This document shows, piece after piece, positions 36,925 through 45,719 of a stretch of 64,000 bases of DNA (its first letter is position 1; the number at the start of each line of letters is the position of its first letter). This stretch comes from Myxococcota bacterium. Its GTDB lineage: Bacteria > Myxococcota_A > UBA9160 > SMWR01. The stretch covers positions 1 through 64,000 of the forward strand of contig JBCCEW010000008.1 of NCBI GenBank assembly GCA_039030075.1. Reading direction: 5' to 3'. The notes below the pieces were generated by a model. It saw nothing but the letters and a program-made list of their open reading frames with translations, had not been told where the DNA came from and searched no databases. A program made the translations under genes and the position numbers.

Positions 36925-38898
36925 ATGCTGCTGCGGCTCGAGGGGATCGGACGTCATTTCGGAGCGCGGGAGCTCTTCCGCGAGGCCGACCTGCACGTGG
37001 CGGCGGGGGATCGGATCGGGCTGATCGGTCGCAACGGGGTCGGGAAGACGAGCCTGCTGCGGATCGCGGCCGGCGAGGACGAGGCGGACGCAGGCCGGGT
37101 GATCCGGTCGCGCGGGGTGCGGGTCGGCCTGCTCCGGCAGGAGATCGATCCCGCGGCCGAGCGCAGCGTCCGTGAGGAAGCGGCGACCGCCACCCTTCAC
37201 CTCGATGCCCTCGAGGCCGAGATTCGCGATCTCGAGAGCGAGATGGCGCAGCTGGGCGAACGCGGCGAGGAAGTGCACGATGCGCTCGCCGAGACCTACG
37301 ATCGCCAGCGCAACGCCTTCGCGTTCGCGGGCGGTTTCGAGAGGGACGCCCAGCTCGAACGCGTCTTGGCGGGGCTCGGCTTCGCGGAGCGTGACTTCGA
37401 CCAGCCGCTCTCGGCCTTCAGCGGCGGTTGGCTGATGCGGGTCGAGCTGGCGAAGCTCCTGCTCGGTGCCCCGGACATCCTGCTCCTCGACGAGCCCACG
37501 AATCATCTCGACCTGCCCTCGATCCAGTGGTTCGAGGAGACGCTGCGCGACTACCGTGGTGGCGTCATCGTGATCTCCCACGATCGCGCGTTCCTGCGTC
37601 GGCACGCGACGCGCATGGCCGAGCTCGAGCGCGGCGGGTTGATCGTGTTCGAGGGCGGCTATGACCGCTATCTCGAAGCGCGGGCCGCCCGTGAAGAAGA
37701 GTTGCGGGCCCGCGCGAAGAACCAGCAGCGGGAGATCGCCGAGACCGAGCGCTTCGTCGAGCGGTTTCGCTACAAGGCGTCGAAGGCGCGCCAGGTCCAG
37801 AGTCGGATCAAGGCGCTCGAGAAGCTCGATCGCATCGAGTCTCCCGAAGCCGGTGGGCGGACGCTGCGCCTCCGCATCCCGGAACCGAGGCGCTCCGGCG
37901 ATTCCGTCGTCCAGCTGGAAGCGGCGACGAAGGCCTACGGAGACCAGGTCGTGTACGCCGGCGTCGATTTCGCACTGCGGCGCGGGGAACGCGTGGCACT
38001 GGTCGGCCCGAACGGCGCGGGGAAGTCGACGCTGCTCCGGATGGTCGCGGGCGTGCTGGCCATGGACGGGGGCGACCGCGCGCTGGGGCACCACGTCGAC
38101 CTCGCCTTCTACGCCCAGCATCAGCTCGAGTCGCTCGATCCGAGTCGCACGGTCTACGAGGAGCTCGAGCGAGACGCGGTGTCCGACGACATTGCGCGGC
38201 TGCGCGGTCACCTGGGGGCGTTCCTGTTCTCGGGCGATGACGTCGAGAAGCGGGTGAGCGTGCTCTCGGGTGGCGAGAAGGCGCGTCTGGCTCTGGCGAA
38301 GCTGCTCCTGCGGCCGACGAACTTCCTGATTCTCGACGAGCCCACCAACCATCTGGACGTCGAGTCGTGTGAAGTGCTCGAGGGGGCGCTCTCCGACTAC
38401 GCGGGCACGCTGCTCTTCATCTCCCACGATCGGGACTTCATCGACGCTCTGGCGACCCGTGTGGTCGACGTCCGCGACGGACAGCTCGAATCGTTTCCCG
38501 GGAACTACGACGACTACCAGCGCGGGCGCGCGAAGCGGGTCGCGACGGGCGAGGCCGAGACGACCACCCGGCGCACGGAGGCGACTGCCGCCCCGTCGAA
38601 GCAGGAGCGCATCGCCGCCCGCGAGCGGGAGAAGGCCCGCCAGCGCGCGCTCCAGCGAGAGAAGAAGCGCCTGGCCCAGCTCGAAGAGGAGATCCTCGCG
38701 CGCGAGGAGCGCTGCGAGGAACTCACCGGGGAGCTGGCCGCTCCCGACGTCTACTCGGACGCCGATTTCGTGCGGGCGACCGTCGCGGCGCGGGACGAGG
38801 TGCGGCAGGGGATCGACGCCCTGTACGTCGACTGGGAGGCCGCGGCCGCCGAGATCGAGCGCCTGGAAGGCGAGGCCGAGGCGCCGTCGGACGCCTGA
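36925..38898 (+). CDS. ABC-F family ATPase (Uup/YheS-like)
   Basis: A 657-residue protein with two ABC domains and no membrane segments: Walker A GRNGVGKTS and GPNGAGKST, signature SAFSGGW and LSGGEKAR, Walker B ILLLDEPTNHLD and FLILDEPTNHLD, and a helical inter-domain linker (about 250-310). The C-terminal 120 residues form a charged coiled-coil (QREKKRLAQLEEEILAREE), as in Uup and YheS. ABC-F proteins act on ribosomes or translation; a resistance role is not indicated. Confidence 0.93.
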   Translation: MLLRLEGIGRHFGARELFREADLHVAAGDRIGLIGRNGVGKTSLLRIAAGEDEADAGRVIRSRGVRVGLLRQEIDPAAERSVREEAATATLHLDALEAEIRDLESEMAQLGERGEEVHDALAETYDRQRNAFAFAGGFERDAQLERVLAGLGFAERDFDQPLSAFSGGWLMRVELAKLLLGAPDILLLDEPTNHLDLPSIQWFEETLRDYRGGVIVISHDRAFLRRHATRMAELERGGLIVFEGGYDRYLEARAAREEELRARAKNQQREIAETERFVERFRYKASKARQVQSRIKALEKLDRIESPEAGGRTLRLRIPEPRRSGDSVVQLEAATKAYGDQVVYAGVDFALRRGERVALVGPNGAGKSTLLRMVAGVLAMDGGDRALGHHVDLAFYAQHQLESLDPSRTVYEELERDAVSDDIARLRGHLGAFLFSGDDVEKRVSVLSGGEKARLALAKLLLRPTNFLILDEPTNHLDVESCEVLEGALSDYAGTLLFISHDRDFIDALATRVVDVRDGQLESFPGNYDDYQRGRAKRVATGEAETTTRRTEATAAPSKQERIAAREREKARQRALQREKKRLAQLEEEILAREERCEELTGELAAPDVYSDADFVRATVAARDEVRQGIDALYVDWEAAAAEIERLEGEAEAPSDA

Positions 38899-38980
38899 CC
38901 CGCGCGTGGTCGCGTTTCGCGTATGCTGCTGCCCCAGCGAGCGCCCAGGCGCGCTCGCCTACGCCAGCGAGGAGATTCCG

Positions 38981-39757
38981 TTGCCCGAATTCTGCACCGT
39001 CGAACGCGAGGGGCCGCTCTACATCGTCACGATGAACCGGCCCGAGGTCATGAACGCCCTGCATCCGCCGGCCAACTTCGAGCTGGCGGAAGCGTTCGAT
39101 GCCTTCGTCGCCGATCCCGAGCTGTGGGTGGCCATCATCACCGGCGCCGGCGACCGCGCCTTCAGCGCGGGGAACGACCTGAAGTACACGGCGCAGAACG
39201 CAGGGAAGATGGGCGGCCCGGAGACGGGCTTCGCCGGCCTCACCTCGCGCTTCGACAACCCGAAGCCCGTGATCGCCGCCGTCGACGGCGTGGCCATGGG
39301 AGGTGGCTTCGAGATCGCGCTGGCCTGTGATCTGATCATCGCTGGTGATCGTTCGGTCTTCGCCTTGCCCGAGCCGCGCGTCGGTCTCGCCGCGCTGGCC
39401 GGCGGTATGCATCGTCTGCCCCGGGCGATCCCCCTGAAGCACGCGATGGGCATGCTCCTGACGGGCCGTCGCGTGAGCGCCGAAGAAGGCGAGCGCCTCG
39501 GGTTCGTGAACGAGGTGGTGCCCGCCGGGCAGGCGCTCGAGGGAGCGCGTCGCTGGGCCGCACAGATCCTCGAATGTGCGCCGCTCTCGGTGCGGGCTTC
39601 GAAGCAGTCGGCCTACGAGGGCCTCGATGCTCCGAGCCTCGAAGCCGCGTGCGGCGGATCCTACGAGCAGGTGCGCGCCATGGTGAAGAGCGAGGACTTC
39701 AAGGAGGGGCCCCGCGCTTTCGCCGAGAAGCGCGATCCGGTCTGGAAGGGGAAGTAG
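38981..39757 (+). CDS. Enoyl-CoA hydratase/isomerase family protein
   Basis: A 258-residue crotonase-fold enzyme. Both hydratase Glu residues are kept, Glu111 (VAMGGGFEIALACD) and Glu131 (ALPEPRVGL), with the oxyanion motif FSAGNDLK. It probably hydrates a 2-enoyl-CoA in fatty-acid or related acyl-CoA breakdown. The TTG start is fixed by AGGAG six bases upstream. It ends next to the start of a spermidine-synthase-like gene. No other beta-oxidation genes are nearby. Confidence 0.9.
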   Translation: MPEFCTVEREGPLYIVTMNRPEVMNALHPPANFELAEAFDAFVADPELWVAIITGAGDRAFSAGNDLKYTAQNAGKMGGPETGFAGLTSRFDNPKPVIAAVDGVAMGGGFEIALACDLIIAGDRSVFALPEPRVGLAALAGGMHRLPRAIPLKHAMGMLLTGRRVSAEEGERLGFVNEVVPAGQALEGARRWAAQILECAPLSVRASKQSAYEGLDAPSLEAACGGSYEQVRAMVKSEDFKEGPRAFAEKRDPVWKGK

Positions 39758-39780
39758 CCACGGCGAAACCCTGGACCGAG

Positions 39781-40503
39781 TTGGGACGGATCGCCTCACC
39801 CGGGGGCGAACTCGTCCTGCGCCAGCGCGGAGAGCGGGACTTCCTGATCACGGTCGACGGGCGCGTGCTGATGACGAGCACGGCGCATCGTTCCGAGTGC
39901 GATCTGGCGGCGTGGGTGTGCTCGGATCTCGAGCCGCCGCGGCCGCGGGTGCTGATCGGCGGACTCGGCATGGGGTACACCCTGCGCGCGGCCCTGGACG
40001 TTCTGCCCCCAGGTGCCCGGGTGTGCGCGGCCGAGCTCGAAACCGGCGTCGTCGACTGGTGCCGGGGGCCACTGGCACCGCTGACGGGGAACGCGATCGG
40101 GGATTCCCGGGTCGAGATCCGCGTCGGCGACGTGATGGAAGTCGTGCGCGAAGCCGCCGAGGGGCGACGTCCCGCCTTCGATGCGATCGCCATCGATCTC
40201 TTCGAGGGACCGCGGGGCGATCGGCGCGAGGAGACCCACCCGCTCTATGGCTCGGGAGCCTTGGGACTCTTCCAGGCGGCTCTCACCGAACGGGGCTGGC
40301 TCGGGGTGTGGTCCGAGGCGCCCGCCCAGGGCTTCGTCAAGCGCCTCGGGCGCCTGGGTTACGAGACCGAAACCCGACGCGCGGGCCGGGGCGGCCGGCA
40401 CCATACGCTCTTTCGCGCGCGTCCCGCGCGTCAAGCCGCCCCCGGGTTCGGCCGAAACGCCGACCATGGACGCGCCCGCGGTTCTCATCGTCGACGACGG
40501 TGA
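39781..40503 (+). CDS. Spermidine synthase-like methyltransferase-fold protein
   Basis: A Rossmann-fold protein of the spermidine-synthase-like group, about 240 residues: VDGRVLMTSTAHRSE, RVLIGGLGMGYTLRAAL (nucleotide-binding loop), DSRVEIRVGDV and FDAIAIDLFEGP. Homologs are often annotated as hypothetical. The start is uncertain: the conserved N-terminus (AKPWTELGRI) begins before the TTG at 39781, and the best ribosome binding site (AAGGGGA) points to an ACG at 39760, so translation may start there. The 3' end overlaps the PilZ gene by 38 bases. Confidence 0.78.
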   Translation: MGRIASPGGELVLRQRGERDFLITVDGRVLMTSTAHRSECDLAAWVCSDLEPPRPRVLIGGLGMGYTLRAALDVLPPGARVCAAELETGVVDWCRGPLAPLTGNAIGDSRVEIRVGDVMEVVREAAEGRRPAFDAIAIDLFEGPRGDRREETHPLYGSGALGLFQAALTERGWLGVWSEAPAQGFVKRLGRLGYETETRRAGRGGRHHTLFRARPARQAAPGFGRNADHGRARGSHRRRR

Positions 40504-41626
40504 GCTCGACGAGATCGAAGCCATCCTGACGGACCTCGGAGCCGCCGGCGAGCGCTGCTCCGACGGTTCGTTGGACCCGCTCCCGCGCCCCCGGGCCCTG
40601 CTCGTGACGTCGGGACCCCGGGCGATGGAGATGCCCCCTCTCATGGGCGAGGCCGAGCCGATCTGGGTGTGCCTCTACGGCCCGGACTTTCTGCCCCTGC
40701 GCGAACATTTGAAGGACAAGGGAGTTCACTACCTGGTCTCGGCGGAGCTTCCGCGCCGGGGATTGGCCCTGTTCCTGAACCAGCTCCTCCACGGCGGCTC
40801 GGACGAGCGCGGCGTGCGCCGGATCCCGCTCTCCTGTGCGCTCACCCTGGAGGTGGGCTTCGAGAAGCGGGCGGCCCAGCTGATCGAGCTGTCTCGCGAG
40901 AGCTGCGTGATCGCGACCGGAGAAGAGATCCCGGACGGGCCGCGCTTGAAGGTGTGTCTGCCGGCCGAGCTCACGGGCGATCAGAACCTCGAGCTCGAAG
41001 GCCAGTGGGTGCGCTCCGAGCGCGACGAGCGACCCGGCGAGGTCCCCCAGGTCCACTCGGTGATCCGCTTCCCGTCCTTGGGCGCCGACGACATGGCCCG
41101 GATTCACGATCTGCTCACCGGCCACGCGCCCGGCGCGCAGGTGACTCCGCTCGTGGCCGAGCCCGACACGGTCTCCGAGGATTCGCGCGCGGACTGGCTC
41201 TCCGACGATCTCCCCCCCGACTTCCAGGAGACCGCGGGCTGGAATCAGGAGCACGGAGAACGGCGACGCGATCCGCGCGTTCCCTACGACCGCCAGGTCG
41301 ACGCGCTGCGCTGGCCGGGGCACGCGGGGTTGCGCACCGGGTTGGGACACGACCTGTCGCGTTCGGGTGTGCGCATCATCGCGGCGGCGCCGCCGCCGCT
41401 GGGCACGTCGCTCACGCTCGCCCTCTACGGCAGCAAGCGCGAGGAGCCCGTACTCGTCGACGCTGAAGTGGTGCGAGCCGGGGAGGGCGACGTCGGTCTC
41501 CGCTTCCTGCGGCTCGACCCGGGCCAGCGGCGCGGGATCGATCGCCTGATCGAGGCCGCTCCCCAGCTGGAGGATCTCGAGGCCGACCGCTCGCCCCTGC
41601 ACATCGCGGAGATGATCCGCGACTAG
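40466..41626 (+). CDS. Receiver-like / double PilZ domain protein (cyclic-di-GMP effector)
   Basis: A 386-residue protein. Residues about 1-110 form a receiver-like Rossmann domain (AVLIVDDGELDEIEAIL). A first, degenerate PilZ-like domain spans about 115-215, with ELSRESC in place of the usual DxSxxG. A second, canonical PilZ domain (about 263-365) has RRDPR (Arg267, Arg271) and DLSRSG (Asp296, Ser298, Gly301), the c-di-GMP site. It lies directly upstream of a GGDEF-EAL gene, so signal maker and reader may be linked. Confidence 0.85.
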   Translation: MDAPAVLIVDDGELDEIEAILTDLGAAGERCSDGSLDPLPRPRALLVTSGPRAMEMPPLMGEAEPIWVCLYGPDFLPLREHLKDKGVHYLVSAELPRRGLALFLNQLLHGGSDERGVRRIPLSCALTLEVGFEKRAAQLIELSRESCVIATGEEIPDGPRLKVCLPAELTGDQNLELEGQWVRSERDERPGEVPQVHSVIRFPSLGADDMARIHDLLTGHAPGAQVTPLVAEPDTVSEDSRADWLSDDLPPDFQETAGWNQEHGERRRDPRVPYDRQVDALRWPGHAGLRTGLGHDLSRSGVRIIAAAPPPLGTSLTLALYGSKREEPVLVDAEVVRAGEGDVGLRFLRLDPGQRRGIDRLIEAAPQLEDLEADRSPLHIAEMIRD

Positions 41627-41673
41627 ATCGCGGACGGCGTGATGCGGTACACGATCCAGACCCCGAGCGCGCG

Positions 41674-43458
41674 ATGAGTCAGACGAGTCGCGACGAGTCC
41701 GTCCAGCGACACGGCGGTGTGACGCCCCCGTTCCGGACGCTGCTGCTCTCCGCCGACCCGGACTGTCGCGCACAGGTCGAGCACGCATTGTTGCGCGGGC
41801 AGGACGAGGAAGAGTTCGCGCTCTTCTCGACCCATGACGTCGAGGAGGCGATCGCGCAGCTGGGTGCCGAGTCCTTCGAGGCACTCTTGATCGACCTCTC
41901 GGGTTTCGCCGGCGAGCGTCTGGCCCATCTGGAGCGGGTGCGGCGAGCCGGCGTGCGACTGCCGGTCCTGATCCTCTCCGACGAGGACGATCAGGACGAA
42001 GCGCTCGCGGCCCTGCGTACCGGCGCCCAGGACTACGTGGCGTTCCCCGCGGAAGGAGGGCGACGCCTCGTCCGCAGCCTGCGGCACGCGATGGAGCGTC
42101 ATCGCCTGATCGACGAGCTCGAGGCGGCGCGCCACAGCGCGCTGCACGCGGCGACTCACGACGCGCTCACCCAGCTCCCGAACCGCTACCTGCTCGAACA
42201 GCAGATGCAGCGCGTGCTTCCGCAGGCCGCGCGTTCCCGCACCAGCGCGGCGATCCTCTACCTGGACCTCGATCGCTTCAAGTCGATCAACGACACCCTT
42301 GGCCACAGCGCAGGTGATGCGGTGCTGACCCAGGTGTCCCAGCGGCTCGCGCGCTGCACCCGCCTCGGCGACGTCGTGGCAAGGGTGGGCGGAGACGAGT
42401 TCCTCATCCTGCTGTCGGAGATCGGCGGCGATCACGCGCCCTCGGCTGTCGCCAACAAGATCCACGCCGAGATGCGCGAGCCTTTCCGGCTGAACGGCCG
42501 CGAGTTCTGGATCGGCGTCAGCATCGGGATCTCGGTGTTCCCGCGCGACGGTTCGAACCCCGAAGCACTGATCCGGAGCGCGGACCTGGCGCTCTACCAG
42601 GCGAAGTCGAACGGGCGTTCCCAGTCCCACTTCTACAACGAGGATCTGAATTCGGCGGCGCGTTCTCGACATGCCCGGGAACAGGGCCTTCGCAAGGCGC
42701 TCGAGTCGGGCGGATTGCGCATCGTCTACCAGCCGATCGTCGACGCCGGCTCGCTCGAAGTGGTGGGCGCCGAGGCGCTCCTGCGCTGGAACGATCCGAC
42801 CCTGGGCGTCGTATCGCCGGCCGAGTTCATCCCGGTGGCCGAGGAGATCGGGTTGATCGTTCCGCTGGGCGACGCGGTGATCCGGACCGCCTGCGAGCAG
42901 CTCGCCCAGTGGAAGCGCGAAGGGCACCGACTGCGCATGATGGTCAACGTCTCGGCGCACCAGATCGCCGAGGAGCGGCTGCGCCGCACGGTCGTGCAGG
43001 CACTCTGGGATTCGGACATCGCGCCGGGCGAGCTCGAGCTGGAGGTGACCGAGAGCGCGTTGATGCGCGACGAGGACGAGGCGATCCGCACCTTTCGCGC
43101 CCTGAAGCGCATGGGCGTCGGAATCTCCCTGGACGACTTCGGGACGGGCTTCTCCTCGCTCAACTACCTCAAGCGCTTCCCGGTCGACACGGTGAAGATC
43201 GACCGTTCCTTCGTGCGTGATCTGGCCTTCGACGCCGACGACGCGGCCATCGTGGCGGCAATCCTCTCGATCGCGCGCCAGCTGGATCTGCGCGTCGTTG
43301 CCGAGGGTGTCGAGACCGAGGAGCAGCGCAGCTTCCTCTCGGAGCGCCGCTGCGACTGGCTCCAGGGCTTCCTCCTGAGTCCGCCGCTCCCCCCCGACGC
43401 GTTCAGGGAGCTCCTGCGGACAGGCATCGCACTGAAGAGCGACGACGGCGAGAGCTAG
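41674..43458 (+). CDS. Response-regulator-like GGDEF-EAL protein (diguanylate cyclase / phosphodiesterase)
   Basis: A 594-residue protein with an N-terminal receiver-like domain (about 20-140), a GGDEF domain (about 155-325; GGDEF at 239-243) and an EAL domain (about 335-580; EAL at 367-369, NVSAHQ, ESALM, LDDFGTGFSSL, KIDRSFV, EGVET). Both catalytic motifs are intact, so it could make or break c-di-GMP. The receiver has a plausible phosphorylatable Asp in LLIDLSGF. Its stop overlaps that of the convergent peptidase gene. Confidence 0.93.
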   Translation: MSQTSRDESVQRHGGVTPPFRTLLLSADPDCRAQVEHALLRGQDEEEFALFSTHDVEEAIAQLGAESFEALLIDLSGFAGERLAHLERVRRAGVRLPVLILSDEDDQDEALAALRTGAQDYVAFPAEGGRRLVRSLRHAMERHRLIDELEAARHSALHAATHDALTQLPNRYLLEQQMQRVLPQAARSRTSAAILYLDLDRFKSINDTLGHSAGDAVLTQVSQRLARCTRLGDVVARVGGDEFLILLSEIGGDHAPSAVANKIHAEMREPFRLNGREFWIGVSIGISVFPRDGSNPEALIRSADLALYQAKSNGRSQSHFYNEDLNSAARSRHAREQGLRKALESGGLRIVYQPIVDAGSLEVVGAEALLRWNDPTLGVVSPAEFIPVAEEIGLIVPLGDAVIRTACEQLAQWKREGHRLRMMVNVSAHQIAEERLRRTVVQALWDSDIAPGELELEVTESALMRDEDEAIRTFRALKRMGVGISLDDFGTGFSSLNYLKRFPVDTVKIDRSFVRDLAFDADDAAIVAAILSIARQLDLRVVAEGVETEEQRSFLSERRCDWLQGFLLSPPLPPDAFRELLRTGIALKSDDGES

Positions 43459-44957
43459 GAGCGCGTCGCCGGCTCCCCCAGTGCCTCGAGCCGACGGCGG
43501 GCCTCCTCGCGGAGGCCGGGGTACCAGTTCCCGTCGATGACCGTTCGAAGCAGGCGGCGCGCCTCTTCCTCGCGACCGGCATCGACATGGATCCGCGCCA
43601 GTCCGAGCAAGAGCTGGCCGTCCTCGGGATACCGTGTGAGCGCTCGCTCCACGATCTCTCGGCGCGTCTCGAGATCGTCGCCCGGGAGGCCCGCACCAAA
43701 GGTGCGGGCAATGCGCCACTCGAGACCGGGCGTGGTGGATCCCAGCCGTCGCGACCTCTCGTAGCGCGTCCGGGCTTCGCGCAAGCGCTCCCGGTCGACC
43801 TGCTTCTCGTTGACTGCCAGGCGGTACGCCACGTCGCCCGCCAGCTGCAGGACGGCGGGATCGTCCGGCGCCGAGGCCAGCGCGACGTCGACGGCACGGG
43901 ATGCGCGATCCGTCACACCGAGGGTGGCTTCGGCAAGGCCGAACACGGCGTTCGCGCGCGGCGCCTCCGGGTCCCGGTACCACGGTGCGACGAGAGCCAG
44001 CGCGGCGGCGGCTCGGTAGTGCCCGAACTGGATCGTGGCCTCGGCGAGTTGCGCTGCCACGACCTCGGGCGCGAGCGTCCGGACTTCCATCTCGGGTTCG
44101 TCTTCCGGGATCGGTTCCTCGAAGTCGATCAGCCGATAGCGGGTCTTCAGGAACTCGAGGTGCGCCTCGACTTCCTCGTCGAAGGCCGCGAGCGACGTCC
44201 CGAAGGCGGTCTCGAAGGCGCTCCGCCAGGGCTCGCCCACCGCCAGGCGCTCGAGGTAGTCGACACCGGCGTCGAGAGGGGATTCACCGCTCGGGCGCCG
44301 CCCGGTGTGCAGGTAGTGGACGACGAGCCATGCGTTCGCGTAGTACGCGTGGAGGTCTTCGTGCGGGGAATGCGTCGGGTCCAGCAGTTGCCAGACCGGG
44401 ATCCGCCCGCGCGCCGCGAGCGCCATCGCCCGCATCGTCTCCGGCCGGCCGATGGTCGCCAGATCGTGGCGAACCTGGGTCGATTCCAGGAACTCGGCGA
44501 GTCCCTCCGTGTACCAGGTCGGATAGCGGATCCGCTGCTGCGCCATCAGCTCGTGGACGATCTCGTGGGAGAGGGTCGCCCGGGTGTCGTCGACGTTCTG
44601 GATCGGGGCGACGATCAGGCCACCCGAGTGGATGTTCGCGCGAACACCCCGGGCGAAGTCCGGGAGCACGGCGGCGAGAACCTTCGGGTCCGCGATGGCG
44701 TAAACCGTGGCTCGTTCCGTCGGGACCACCTGGGTGGCCCGCGAGAGGAGTCCCGCGAAGCGCTCGAGCTCCGTTGCCGCCACCCGCGCTGCCTCGGGAG
44801 GGGCGTCCGATCGCACCCGGAACGTCGGGGTCTCGACCTCGATCCAATCGCGCGCGGACAGGTCGATGGGCGGGTAGTAGGGGCGTGCGACGCGTCCCGA
44901 GCTGCAAGCGCAGACGAGCGTGAGGGCGATGACCAAGAACAGGGAAATCGGCTTCAT
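43455..44957 (-). CDS. Lipoprotein zinc peptidase (gluzincin-like) with TPR-like C-terminus
   Basis: A 500-residue predicted lipoprotein (signal peptide 1-17, lipobox Cys18). A metalloprotease domain (about 40-235) holds HEIVH (His131, Glu132, His135) and YTEGLAEFLE with the likely third ligand, as in peptidase MA/DUF1570 proteins. Residues about 290-490 are helical repeats of TPR type. The ATG overlaps the upstream gene as ATGA. It is the last gene of a three-lipoprotein operon; the target is unknown. Confidence 0.85.
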   Translation of the reverse strand: MKPISLFLVIALTLVCACSSGRVARPYYPPIDLSARDWIEVETPTFRVRSDAPPEAARVAATELERFAGLLSRATQVVPTERATVYAIADPKVLAAVLPDFARGVRANIHSGGLIVAPIQNVDDTRATLSHEIVHELMAQQRIRYPTWYTEGLAEFLESTQVRHDLATIGRPETMRAMALAARGRIPVWQLLDPTHSPHEDLHAYYANAWLVVHYLHTGRRPSGESPLDAGVDYLERLAVGEPWRSAFETAFGTSLAAFDEEVEAHLEFLKTRYRLIDFEEPIPEDEPEMEVRTLAPEVVAAQLAEATIQFGHYRAAAALALVAPWYRDPEAPRANAVFGLAEATLGVTDRASRAVDVALASAPDDPAVLQLAGDVAYRLAVNEKQVDRERLREARTRYERSRRLGSTTPGLEWRIARTFGAGLPGDDLETRREIVERALTRYPEDGQLLLGLARIHVDAGREEEARRLLRTVIDGNWYPGLREEARRRLEALGEPATRS

Positions 44958-45289
44958 GGTTCGAAGGACAGCAACGGGTGAAACGCGAGCTGCACACCTT
45001 CGCGCGTGTGCTCGGGGTCGGTCAACAGGCGGTCGGCCGGGCGGGCGGCGTCGCGGTGGGGGCGGTTGTCCTCGGTGATGCTGCCTTCGCGCAGACGCAC
45101 CTTCACTTCACTCGTCTTGAGGCGAAACGTGATGTCGAGCCCGCCGATGCCGTGAAAGACCCTTCGGCCATCGCGGTCATAGGCCTGGACGAGCAGCGAC
45201 ATGACCGGCCACTGGCCCCCGCGGAGGGAGCCTCCGGCGCCGTGCACGCCACCGACGGTCCTGCGCACTCCATCCCAGCGCAGGGAGGT
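44954..45289 (-). pseudogene. C-terminal part of interrupted lipoprotein gene (after in-frame TGA)
   Basis: Directly after the TGA at 45290-45292 the same frame stays open for 111 codons and reads TSLRWDGVRRTVGG, later GQWPVMSLLVQAYDRDGRR and FHGIGGLDITF. This looks like the natural end of the upstream lipoprotein, since codon bias and protein character continue without a break. A GTG at 45268 could restart translation. It ends in an ATGA overlap with the peptidase gene. Whether it is read through, restarted or dead is open. Confidence 0.6.
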
Positions 45290-45718
45290 TCAGGCCGGGT
45301 GAGCCGTGCGTACGACCAGGTCGCTCATCAAAACGACGTCGAAGTCGCCGTAGCGCGAAAGCTGCTCGAAGAGTTTCGCTGCCGCGGGCTGGGGCAGCGG
45401 AGGGAACGGGCGCCTTCGGGAGGGCTTGGTGAACTCGACGTTCTTCGTGGCCTGGCTCCAGGCACGGCGGTAGCGAAACGGCGTCGTCTCGACCTGGGTC
45501 TTCCCGTGCTCGTCGAGATACGCCTTGATCATCTCGAAGGTGTAGTCGCGACCGTCCTGGAGCTCGGGCGCGACGCTACCCATGGCATTGATCGGGGCCA
45601 GGAAGACTCCCGTGAGCTCCGGCGCGCCCTCGTAGCCGGGTTCGATCGTGTAGGGGTGACGGGGCACGGTGCCGCACGCGATCCAGGCCACACAGACGAT
45701 CACGAAGGCCCACCGCAT
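45290..45718 (-). CDS. Putative lipoprotein, N-terminal part, ended by in-frame TGA
   Basis: A 142-residue product with signal peptide and likely lipobox Cys15 (AWIAC). The mature part has a Rossmann-like beginning (LTGVFLAPINAMGSV) and a strand-rich GDFDVVLMSDLVV region. The full frame would be 254 residues; TGA follows HPA, after which the reading frame continues (see 44954-45289). It starts one base after the methyltransferase stop, with a GGGGGG-type ribosome binding site. I do not recognise a named family. Confidence 0.72.
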   Translation of the reverse strand: MRWAFVIVCVAWIACGTVPRHPYTIEPGYEGAPELTGVFLAPINAMGSVAPELQDGRDYTFEMIKAYLDEHGKTQVETTPFRYRRAWSQATKNVEFTKPSRRRPFPPLPQPAAAKLFEQLSRYGDFDVVLMSDLVVRTAHPA

Positions 45719-45719
45719 C

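Noticed and set aside
45260-45292. Selenoprotein reading of the TGA
   Set aside because: No typical selenocysteine context (CxxU, UxxC), the stem starts too close to the TGA, and sel genes cannot be checked; kept only as a low-probability option in the finding.
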